From NCBI GenBank assembly GCA_023386455.1, contig JAEWJO010000449.1, positions 1-7,336 on the forward strand: a DNA stretch of 7,336 nucleotides, in the 5' to 3' direction. Positions within the stretch are counted from its first letter, which is position 1. The number at the start of each line of letters is the position of its first letter. The position numbers and the translations under genes are program-made. The notes under the pieces are model-generated. The model searched no databases. It was given only the letters and a program-made list of their open reading frames with translations, and was not told the origin of the DNA. This document shows, one piece after another, positions 1-7,336 of the stretch. Origin of the DNA: Pseudomonadota bacterium (GTDB lineage: Bacteria > Myxococcota_A > Polyangia > Haliangiales > Haliangiaceae).

Positions 1-52
1 CGCGATCGTGCGGGCATCGCTGTAGGCGCGGTGGCCGTCGTCGCTCGATGGG

Positions 53-343
53 CTAGGCGAGCCGGACGCGCGCGTTCGGCCGCCACGTCGAGTCGACGCG
101 ACCCTTGTGGGTCCGGACCTGGATCCACACCGTCGGCTCGCCCTCGGTGTCCTCGACGGTGTTCTTCAGCACCGTCCCGGTCACCGGTCCGCCCCGCGTC
201 GGCACGATGATCTTCATCCCGATGTCGACGAGGCTCGCCTTGACGGTCTTGCCCTTCGTCGGCCGCTTCGCCTTCGCTACCGGCTTGCGCACGACCGGGG
301 TGTGCATGCGCTTCTTACGTCTTGCCGGCTTCTTGGCGGACAT
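53..343 (-). CDS. Small highly basic protein of unknown function with a predicted small beta-barrel C-terminus
   Basis: 96 aa, not recognised as a named family. Residues 1-35 are dominated by Lys, Arg, Pro and Ala (KKPARRKKR near the start, then KPVAKAKRPTKGK), like the tails of histone H1-like or other nucleic-acid-binding bacterial proteins. Residues 38-96 look like a compact all-beta module: short alternating hydrophobic strands (MKIIVP, GTVLKNTV, TVWIQVRTHKG, ARVRLA) separated by Gly and charged turns, as in SH3/KOW-like barrels. No signal peptide or membrane segment, so probably cytoplasmic. The ATG is 2 bp after the stop of the upstream hydrolase gene and has GAGG (352-355) 8 nt upstream, which supports both the start and membership of the same operon as its third gene. 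A nucleic-acid-binding role is inferred from charge and fold impression only. I am fairly sure it is a real gene and unsure of its function. Confidence 0.72.
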   Translation of the reverse strand: MSAKKPARRKKRMHTPVVRKPVAKAKRPTKGKTVKASLVDIGMKIIVPTRGGPVTGTVLKNTVEDTEGEPTVWIQVRTHKGRVDSTWRPNARVRLA

Positions 344-345
344 GG

Positions 346-1134
346 TCAGGGCCTCGGTGTCGGTGGCTTGTGCTCGTGATGAGCGGCGTGCGCGTGGTGC
401 GGATGATGCGGGTGGAGGCGAACCTCGGCGACGAGCGGGCGGTGATCGCTCGCGCGGCGGGCGAGGTCGCTCTCGCAGCGCGACAGCTTGACGAAGTCGA
501 CGTTACCGCGGACGAAGATCGCATCGAGCGGGCGCACCGGGCCCCACGCGGGGAACGTCAGCGGCCGGCGCTCGATGCCGCGGAATCCCGCCGGGCGGAG
601 CAGCTCGCCGAGCTTGCCGTAGACGTCGTTGAGGTCGCCGCCGACGACGATCGGCGTCTCGTGGTGGAGGTTCGCGAACGGATGGCTGTCGAGGAACGTG
701 CGCAGCTGGATCTTGCGCTCGTAGCGCGCGAGGCCGAGGTGCATGTTGTAGACGTGCACCGTGCGGTCGATGTCGTCGTGCCGGACGCGGATGACGCCGT
801 GGAGCGCGCTGCGGCGCTTCTTGAACCGGATCGTCAGATCGAGGTTCGTGCTCTCGATCAGCGGGTAGCGCGAGAGGATCGCGTTGCCGTACTGGCCGCC
901 GCCGCGGACGTCGACGTTCGGATACCAGGTGCGGTAGCGCATGCCGACGAGGTCGCCGAGCAGGTCGACCTGGCGGTCGCCGTTGGAGCGCGACACGCCG
1001 GCGTCGACCTCCTGGAGGAGGAGGACGTCGGGATCGAGGGCGCGGATGACCTCGGCGGTGCGATCGGGGACGTACTTGCGGTCGACGCCGCCGATGCACT
1101 TGTGGATGTTGTAGCTGAGGACGCGGAGCTTCAT
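346..1134 (-). CDS. Endonuclease/exonuclease/phosphatase (EEP) family metal-dependent hydrolase with a His-rich tail
   Basis: 262 aa, member of the EEP superfamily (DNase I / exonuclease III / inositol-phosphatase fold), which cleaves phosphodiester or phosphomonoester bonds with a divalent metal. The full set of family motifs is present in order: YNIHK (N9), LLLQEVD (E42), GNAILS (83-88), YNMHLGL (H132), GGDLND (D167, N169), LDAIFV (D204) and SDHRPL (D230, H231). The YNIHK opening resembles the YbhP-like branch of EEP proteins. No signal peptide or membrane segment, so probably cytoplasmic. The substrate (nucleic acid, lipid headgroup or other phosphoester) cannot be told from sequence. Residues 241-255 form a tail with 9 His in 15, outside the core fold. 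The ATG at 1134 was chosen over an in-frame GTG at 1149 because GGGGAGG lies 6 nt before the ATG and overlaps the GTG. Its A is shared with the stop of the phosphatase gene, so translation is probably coupled. Confidence 0.9.
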   Translation of the reverse strand: MKLRVLSYNIHKCIGGVDRKYVPDRTAEVIRALDPDVLLLQEVDAGVSRSNGDRQVDLLGDLVGMRYRTWYPNVDVRGGGQYGNAILSRYPLIESTNLDLTIRFKKRRSALHGVIRVRHDDIDRTVHVYNMHLGLARYERKIQLRTFLDSHPFANLHHETPIVVGGDLNDVYGKLGELLRPAGFRGIERRPLTFPAWGPVRPLDAIFVRGNVDFVKLSRCESDLARRASDHRPLVAEVRLHPHHPHHAHAAHHEHKPPTPRP

Positions 1135-3281
1135 CAGCCGCCTCCCCACTGGCCGATGACGAGCGTCTCGTCATCGCCTCGTGGCTGACCCGCACGATGC
1201 GCCGCGACAGCGGCGTGCACCAGGTCGTGCACGGCGGCGGGCGTCATGGCGGCCCGGTCGAGTCGCCTCAGCATTCGTTGCAGTCTGCGATCACCGAAAG
1301 GTTCCCCGGACGGATCGGCGGCCTCGATCACACCATCGGTGTACCAAACGACGAGGTCGCCGGCACGCATCGGTTTCTGCAGAACTTTCGGAGCCAGCGT
1401 GCCGCCGCCACCCAGCGGGTTGCCGCGACCGACGAGAGCCTGCAGCTCGACCTCGTTGTTCTCGCCGACGCGCACGAGATACGGCGCCGTGTGGCCACAC
1501 GAGATGAAGCGGATCTCGCTCGTGTCGAGATCGAGGATCGAACAGAAGCACGTCATCGAGAGCTGACCGCCGCCGACGCGCCGGACTGCCGCATCGAGCG
1601 CGACGATCAGCTCGCCGAGCTCGAGCGCGCGACCGTAGCGACGGACGGAGACGTCGACGGCCGCGGCAGCGGCAGCGGTGACCGTCGCCGACGCGACGCC
1701 GTGGCCCGACACGTCGCCGATCGCGACGAGCACGCGCTTGTCGCCGAGCGGGTAGACACCCCAGAAGTCGCCGGCGCAGCGCGTCGCTGGCGTCCACGAT
1801 CCGACGACGGTGACATCGCCGTGAATCTGCGGGCCCTTCGCGGGCAAGAGCTGGCGCTGCACCGTCGCCGCGAGCTCGATCTCTCGCGCGAGCGCCGCCC
1901 GCGAGGCCGCGCGCTGGGCCATCCGCGCGTGGACGATCGCGTCGCCGAGCCGCTCGCATGCACGCTCGAGGAACGCGAGCTCGCGGCCGCCCATGCGCCG
2001 CGCCGCCGCGGGGACGAACACGAGCGCGAGCAGCTCGTCGTGGCTGGCGACCGGGACGACCGCGCGCGAGCTCGTGCGCTCGAACAGGCCGAGCAGGAGC
2101 CCGCGGAGGTCCTCGGGGACGGCATCGAGCTCGCCCTTGAAGATCGTCGCGGCGTGCTCGGCGAGCCAGCCACCGAGCAGAGGGTCGGGCGCCGCGTCGT
2201 CGGCGAGCTTCGCGCCGGTCTGCGTCGTCCAGCCGTAGTCCTCTGCGGCCGCGAGCAGGAGCTCGACGCGCACGCCGAGCCCGAGCTCGATGATGTCGCC
2301 CGCGAGCTGAGCGACCGCGGTCTCCGACTCGAGCGGACGCGCGCGCGAGACGAGCTGACCGACGAGCCGGTCGAGCGTGCCGACGTTGCCGCGCGCACCG
2401 CGGTTGATGAGGCCGACGATCGCGATCGACACGCGCACGCTGGCGTACGAGAGCGCGAGCACGATCGTCGCGAACCACCACGGCAGGTCGCCGCCGACGA
2501 GCTTCAGCACCGCCCAGCCGAGCGGCAGCGCGACCGCGAAGTGCATGACGAGGCGGGGCAACGTCGTGTCGATCGCGCGGACGCGCAGCAGATCTTCGAC
2601 GACGAGCGCGCGCACGACGAGCACGCTGCCGATCCCCGAGAGCAGCCAGCCGAGCGGGAACACACCGATGTCGTAGGCGAGCGCGACGTCGGTGAGACCC
2701 GAGTAGGTGATGAGGTTCGCGGCGAGCACCAGGCGCAGCTGCCGGCGCTCGATGCTCGGCTTGTTCTTGATCGCCGCATGGGTCAGCGCGATGAAGCCCG
2801 GGATCGAGACCGCGAACGTCGAGAGCAGGGCGAGCCACGCGTACGGCCCGGCATCGGCGTACCACAGGCCCGCCGGCAGCCAGCCGACACCGGTGACGGC
2901 AGCATCGGTCAGCACACTTGCGACGACCCAGGCGGAGGCGAGCGCGACACCTCCCCAGACGACCCAGCGCATCTGGCGGGCCTTACCGAGCAGGCGAAAC
3001 TGGAACCCGGCGCCGGCCGCCGAGGCCAGCGGGATGAACGCCGCTGCGACGCGAAATAGCGCCTCTGCGGCCGTCGGCGACACGATCGACGGCGAGAGCG
3101 TCATCGTCACCGAGTAGGGGAGGAGTGCAACAAAATGCAGCAGCAGCCAGGCGCGCAGCACCGGCTCGCCCCGCATGACCAGGCCGTAGGTGATGACGAC
3201 GAGCATCGCCACCGGCGCGAATGCGAACGGCAAGGATAGTAGGTGCGGGGCGTAGCTCGCGCTCGACCACAGCTCCTGCAT
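1134..3281 (-). CDS. Membrane-bound SpoIIE/RsbU-family PP2C-type Ser/Thr phosphatase with GAF-like region
   Basis: 715 aa. Residues about 17-291 contain eight or nine hydrophobic segments (about 17-35, 42-61, 73-92, 105-124, 146-168, 184-203, 207-226, 244-263, 266-291). The stretch around 198-240 ([15 protein letters not shown], then [11 protein letters not shown]) resembles the 7TM sensor region at the N-terminus of some histidine kinases. Residues about 300-450 look like a GAF domain, followed by a helical linker (about 450-480, [16 protein letters not shown]) typical of RsbU-type proteins. The phosphatase domain covers about 485-712 with its metal-binding motifs: CAGDFWG (D505), GDVSGHG (522-528), [23 protein letters not shown] (D649) and GDDETLVI (D703, D704). 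All key Asp residues appear intact, so it should be active, dephosphorylating a phospho-Ser/Thr protein (in known systems a STAS anti-anti-sigma factor) in the cytoplasm. It is the first gene of a three-gene leftward unit. GGAGG precedes the ATG with only a 3-nt spacer, so the start is likely but not certain; an in-frame stop lies 12 nt upstream. Confidence 0.93.
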   Translation of the reverse strand: MQELWSSASYAPHLLSLPFAFAPVAMLVVITYGLVMRGEPVLRAWLLLHFVALLPYSVTMTLSPSIVSPTAAEALFRVAAAFIPLASAAGAGFQFRLLGKARQMRWVVWGGVALASAWVVASVLTDAAVTGVGWLPAGLWYADAGPYAWLALLSTFAVSIPGFIALTHAAIKNKPSIERRQLRLVLAANLITYSGLTDVALAYDIGVFPLGWLLSGIGSVLVVRALVVEDLLRVRAIDTTLPRLVMHFAVALPLGWAVLKLVGGDLPWWFATIVLALSYASVRVSIAIVGLINRGARGNVGTLDRLVGQLVSRARPLESETAVAQLAGDIIELGLGVRVELLLAAAEDYGWTTQTGAKLADDAAPDPLLGGWLAEHAATIFKGELDAVPEDLRGLLLGLFERTSSRAVVPVASHDELLALVFVPAAARRMGGRELAFLERACERLGDAIVHARMAQRAASRAALAREIELAATVQRQLLPAKGPQIHGDVTVVGSWTPATRCAGDFWGVYPLGDKRVLVAIGDVSGHGVASATVTAAAAAAVDVSVRRYGRALELGELIVALDAAVRRVGGGQLSMTCFCSILDLDTSEIRFISCGHTAPYLVRVGENNEVELQALVGRGNPLGGGGTLAPKVLQKPMRAGDLVVWYTDGVIEAADPSGEPFGDRRLQRMLRRLDRAAMTPAAVHDLVHAAVAAHRAGQPRGDDETLVIGQWGGG
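1141..1147 (-). promoter_or_regulatory. Shine-Dalgarno site of the EEP hydrolase gene
   Basis: Read on the minus strand this is GGGGAGG, 6 nt before the ATG at 1134. It lies within the last codons of the phosphatase gene, whose TGA overlaps the ATG as TGATG. It settles the start of the hydrolase and points to translational coupling between the two genes. Confidence 0.75.
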
Positions 3282-3322
3282 CCACCTCCGACTCTACCGG
3301 TGTTTCGGGGTAGAATTTCACC
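3282..3322. promoter_or_regulatory. 41-bp divergent intergenic region between phosphatase and kinase genes
   Basis: This is the only gap separating the two divergent transcription units. It holds the phosphatase ribosome-binding site (minus-strand GGAGG, 3285-3289) and, on the plus strand, a -10-like TAGAAT (3311-3316). No convincing -35 box for either direction and no clear palindromic operator was seen. With only 41 bp, the leftward promoter must probably lie within the first codons of the kinase gene, so the two promoters would overlap and may influence each other. This reading is inferred from spacing. Confidence 0.45.
3311..3316 (+). promoter_or_regulatory. Possible -10 element of the kinase gene
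   Basis: TAGAAT matches the -10 consensus at five of six positions and stands out in GC-rich surroundings. It ends 6 nt before the GTG start at 3323, so transcription would begin at or next to the start codon and the mRNA would be leaderless. No good -35 element is seen 16-18 bp upstream, so the call is tentative. Confidence 0.3.
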
Positions 3323-4945
<1,623 letters not shown>

Positions 4946-4960
4946 TCTAAGGTCCGGGCC

Positions 4961-6307
4961 ATGAGGCCCTTCCTCGCTACCGCTGCGCTCGTCGCAGCCA
5001 TCTCCTCGCCGGCGTTCGCCGACGATCCCAAGCTCGAGTTCGAGAAGTACAAGCTTCCGAACGGGCTCGAGGTCATCCTGTCGCGCGACAACACGGTGCC
5101 GCTGGTCGCCGTCAACGTCTGGTACCACGTCGGAAGCGGCGACGAGGTCGTCGGTCGCAGCGGCTTCGCGCACCTGTTCGAGCACATGATGTTCCAGGGC
5201 AGCCAGAACGTCGGCAGCGACAAGCACTTCGAGATCCTCCGCCAGATCGGCGCGAGCGAGGTCAACGGCACGACGAACCCCGACCGTACGAACTACTACG
5301 AGGTCGTCCCGTCGAACTACCTCGAGACCGCGCTGTGGCTCGAGAGCGATCGCATGGGCCACATGCTCGGGCTCCTCGACCGCAAGGCGCTCGACAACCA
5401 GATCGACGTCGTGCGCAACGAGCGCCGGCAGAACTACGACAACCGGCCCTACCGCAAGGCGCTGTTCGCGATCTACGCGGCGCTCTACCCCGAGGGTCAT
5501 CCGTATCGCTACCTGACGATCGGCAAGCACGAGGACCTGACCGCGGCCTCGGTCGACGACGTGAAGAACTTCTTCAAGACCTGGTACGTGCCGTCGAACG
5601 CGACGGTCGCGATCGTCGGCGACATCGACATCGCCGCGACGAAGAAGCTCGTCGACAAGTGGTTCGCGTCGTTCCCGTCGAGCACGCGGCCCACCGAGAA
5701 GAAGGTGCCGGCGCCTGCCGCGAAGCCGACGACGGTTGCCGTCGAGGACAGCTTCGCGAAGCAGCGCCAGGCGACGTTCGTATGGCACTCGCCGGCGAAC
5801 TTCGCTGACGGCGACGCCGAGCTCTCGATCGCGGCCGACGCGCTCGCGGGCGAGGGCTACGGCCGCCTCTACAAGCAGCTCGTCCTCGGCAAGCAGCTCG
5901 CGACGAGCGTCAGCGCGAGCCAGGACGGCTCGACGTTCTCGGGCACGTTCGACATCACGGTCACGCTGCGCAGCGAGGCCAGCATGGACGACGTGAAGAA
6001 GATCGTGATGGCCGAGGTCGCGAAGCTCGCGGCCGAGAACCTGACCGATCGCGAGATCAAGCGCGTCGTCGCCGATGCGGAGGCGAGCTCGATCTACCGG
6101 TTGCAGAACCTGAACGCCCGGGCGAACGCGCTGCAGGGCTACAACCACTACCTCGGCGACCCCGGCAAGCTGACCTGGGATCTCGATCGGTATCGCAACG
6201 CGAAGGCCGACAAGATCCGCACGACGTTCGCGAAGTACGTCGTGCCCGGTAACGTCGTCACCGTCATCACGAACCCTGCGTCCGCTCCGGCGGGAGGTGC
6301 CAAGTGA
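4961..6307 (+). CDS. Secreted M16-family zinc metalloprotease, catalytic subunit
   Basis: 448 aa. Residues 1-20 form a Sec signal peptide (MRPF, hydrophobic core LATAALVAAIS, cleavage probably after AFA at 18-20), so the mature protein is exported, presumably to the periplasm. The inverted zinc motif HxxEH is intact as HLFEH (H71, E74, H75), and E154 in VVRNERRQNYD lies at about the spacing expected for the third zinc ligand of pitrilysin-type enzymes. The C-terminal half has the M16 pattern GEGYGRLYKQL (297-307), then LASVS-like and DREIKRV segments. M16 enzymes degrade peptides or short unfolded polypeptides inside a closing chamber. The length matches one half-chamber, so it needs a partner, supplied by the next gene. 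The start is supported by AAGG (4949-4952) 8 nt upstream and by the signal peptide starting exactly there. Any functional link to the upstream kinase is unknown. Confidence 0.94.
   Translation: MRPFLATAALVAAISSPAFADDPKLEFEKYKLPNGLEVILSRDNTVPLVAVNVWYHVGSGDEVVGRSGFAHLFEHMMFQGSQNVGSDKHFEILRQIGASEVNGTTNPDRTNYYEVVPSNYLETALWLESDRMGHMLGLLDRKALDNQIDVVRNERRQNYDNRPYRKALFAIYAALYPEGHPYRYLTIGKHEDLTAASVDDVKNFFKTWYVPSNATVAIVGDIDIAATKKLVDKWFASFPSSTRPTEKKVPAPAAKPTTVAVEDSFAKQRQATFVWHSPANFADGDAELSIAADALAGEGYGRLYKQLVLGKQLATSVSASQDGSTFSGTFDITVTLRSEASMDDVKKIVMAEVAKLAAENLTDREIKRVVADAEASSIYRLQNLNARANALQGYNHYLGDPGKLTWDLDRYRNAKADKIRTTFAKYVVPGNVVTVITNPASAPAGGAK
6292..6298 (+). promoter_or_regulatory. Shine-Dalgarno site of the second M16 gene
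   Basis: GGGAGGT lies 5 nt before the GTG at 6304, inside the last codons of the first M16 gene. It decides the GTG start, which overlaps the upstream stop as GTGA and begins a lipoprotein signal sequence. The arrangement implies coupled translation and similar output of the two proteins. Confidence 0.75.
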
Positions 6308-7336
6308 AGCGCCTGCTTCTGATCGCCGCGATCGCGGCCTGCAAGACCGCTCCGGTCGCCAACCAACCGTCGCTCCCGGCCGGCCAGCCCGGTCCGGAGC
6401 CTGCCGTCAGTAACCCCGCGCCCGAGGCCCAGCCGATGCCGGTCACCCAAACCGCAGCTCCGCAGAACCTCGCGTTTCCCGACGAGGACTTCCGCAAGAC
6501 GCAACCCGACGGCACCGCGCCGCACGACTTCAAGCTCCCCGCGGTGAAGCCGTTCACGCTGAAGAACGGCATCAAGGTCTACCTCGTCGAGCAGCACACG
6601 CTGCCGATCGTGTCGATGGACCTCAACTTCGACGGTGGCTCGCTCGTCGACGCGAAGGGCAAGGACGGCACGGCGAGCCTCTGCATGTCGCTCCTGACCG
6701 AGGGCACCGAGAAGCTCGACAAGATCGCCTACTCCGAGGCGCTCGCCGACGTCGCGTCGAACATCAGCTCGTACGCGGCCGAGGACTCGCAGGGCGTCCA
6801 GCTCGCGAGCCTGACGAAGCACCTCGACGCGACGTTCGCGCTGTTCGCCGACACGCTGCGCGCGCCCGGCATGCGCGAGGAGGACTTCGATCGCCTGAAG
6901 AAGCGCCGCATCGAGAGCGTTCGCCAGTCGCGCTCGAACCCGAACTCGATCCCCGGCCGCGTGATCGGCCCGGTCATGTACGGCGACAAGCACCCGCTCG
7001 GCTCGGTGATGACCGAGGACGACATCAACGCGATCACGCTCGAGGACTGCAAGAAGCACGTCGCGACGTGGCTCAAGCCGAAGAACGCGCGCCTGTTCGT
7101 CGTCGGTGATCTCACCGAGGATCAGGTCCGGTCGACGTTCGACAAGTCGCCGCTCGCCGCGTGGTCCGGTGCGGCGCCGAAGATGGCGGCGCTGCCCGCG
7201 CCGAAGATGATGAAGGGCCGGATCTTCTTCGTCCACGTGCCGAACGCGGCGCAGTCGTCGGTGATGCTGCTGGCCTACGGCCCCAAGCGCACCGCGGCCG
7301 ACTACTTCGCGAACACGATGATGAGCTCCGCGCTCG
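6304..7336 (+). CDS. M16-family lipoprotein, non-catalytic partner subunit (partial, 3' end outside window)
   Basis: 344 codons are visible and the gene runs off the window end. The N-terminus MKRLLLIAAIAAC carries a short lipoprotein signal with lipobox IAAC (10-13), so Cys13 should be lipidated and the protein membrane-anchored outside the cytoplasm. Residues about 14-75 are a Pro/Ala/Gln-rich flexible tether. The M16 fold starts around residue 80 (FTLKNGIKVYLVEQHTLPIV). Where the zinc motif should be, it reads GTASLCMSLLTEGT (122-135): aligned with the first gene, HLFEH becomes SLCMS, so all zinc ligands of this motif are gone. This is typical of the non-catalytic half of two-gene M16 pairs, which helps form the chamber and bind substrate. 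The segment NARLFVVGDL (261-270) and the VPNAAQSS region (312-319) fit the family. The GTG start overlaps the previous stop by 4 bp. Residues supplied by its C-terminal half cannot be checked here. Confidence 0.92.
   Translation, partial: MKRLLLIAAIAACKTAPVANQPSLPAGQPGPEPAVSNPAPEAQPMPVTQTAAPQNLAFPDEDFRKTQPDGTAPHDFKLPAVKPFTLKNGIKVYLVEQHTLPIVSMDLNFDGGSLVDAKGKDGTASLCMSLLTEGTEKLDKIAYSEALADVASNISSYAAEDSQGVQLASLTKHLDATFALFADTLRAPGMREEDFDRLKKRRIESVRQSRSNPNSIPGRVIGPVMYGDKHPLGSVMTEDDINAITLEDCKKHVATWLKPKNARLFVVGDLTEDQVRSTFDKSPLAAWSGAAPKMAALPAPKMMKGRIFFVHVPNAAQSSVMLLAYGPKRTAADYFANTMMSSAL

Noticed and set aside
1..52. Possible terminator after the leftward operon
   Set aside because: I see no clear GC stem followed by a T-run in the 52 bp available.
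1132..1149. GTG at 1149 as start of the EEP hydrolase
   Set aside because: It would place the strong GGGGAGG ribosome-binding site inside the gene, and the extra five residues add nothing to the fold. ATG at 1134 has ideal spacing.
322..1188. 288-aa plus-strand open frame opposite the EEP hydrolase gene
   Set aside because: The minus strand carries the complete EEP motif set; this frame is acidic/Ala-rich shadow sequence.
1197..3059. 620-aa plus-strand open frame opposite the phosphatase gene
   Set aside because: Its product is almost all Arg, Asp, Glu and Ala with no motifs, as expected for the antisense frame of a GC-rich gene. The opposite strand encodes a clear membrane/GAF/SpoIIE protein.
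6148..7236. 362-aa minus-strand open frame opposite the second M16 gene
   Set aside because: Same antisense artefact; the composition is Arg/Leu/Val-rich and no motif is seen.

Overview
The window is 7.3 kb of very GC-rich DNA, almost entirely coding, with strong G/C third-position bias. That bias creates long spurious antisense reading frames. The gene content fits a myxobacterium-like (Myxococcota) bacterium: a soluble Hanks-type Ser/Thr kinase with a Pro/Arg-rich N-terminal arm, a membrane 7TM-GAF-SpoIIE-type phosphatase, and a tandem pair of secreted M16 proteins, one a lipoprotein. This placement is inferred from gene style and composition; there is no rRNA or other marker gene to confirm it.

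Layout: two transcription units diverge from a gap of only 41 bp (3282-3322). The leftward unit has three tightly packed genes. The first is a 715-aa membrane SpoIIE/RsbU-type PP2C phosphatase (3281 to 1134). Its stop codon overlaps by one base (TGATG) the start of a 262-aa endonuclease/exonuclease/phosphatase (EEP) family hydrolase with a histidine-rich tail (1134 to 346). Two bases later begins a 96-aa very basic protein of unknown function (343 to 53). The rightward unit starts with a 540-aa Ser/Thr kinase with an HCD rather than HRD catalytic loop and a PAS-like C-terminus (3323-4945). After 15 bp comes a secreted M16 zinc protease with an intact HxxEH (4961-6307). A GTGA overlap then leads into a lipoprotein M16 homologue without the zinc motif, cut off by the window end (from 6304).

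How they may work together: the phosphatase senses a signal through its membrane and GAF regions and should act in the cytoplasm on a phosphoserine/threonine protein, classically a STAS anti-anti-sigma factor. No STAS protein, anti-sigma kinase or sigma factor is in the window. The divergent kinase has the opposite activity, so the pair may form a kinase/phosphatase switch, but only position supports this. The two M16 proteins look like a catalytic/non-catalytic heterodimer on the outer side of the inner membrane. No mobile element, CRISPR array, tRNA or rRNA was seen. Every gene except the small basic protein belongs to a known family, so I do not claim a new system; the unusual points are in the details listed as findings.
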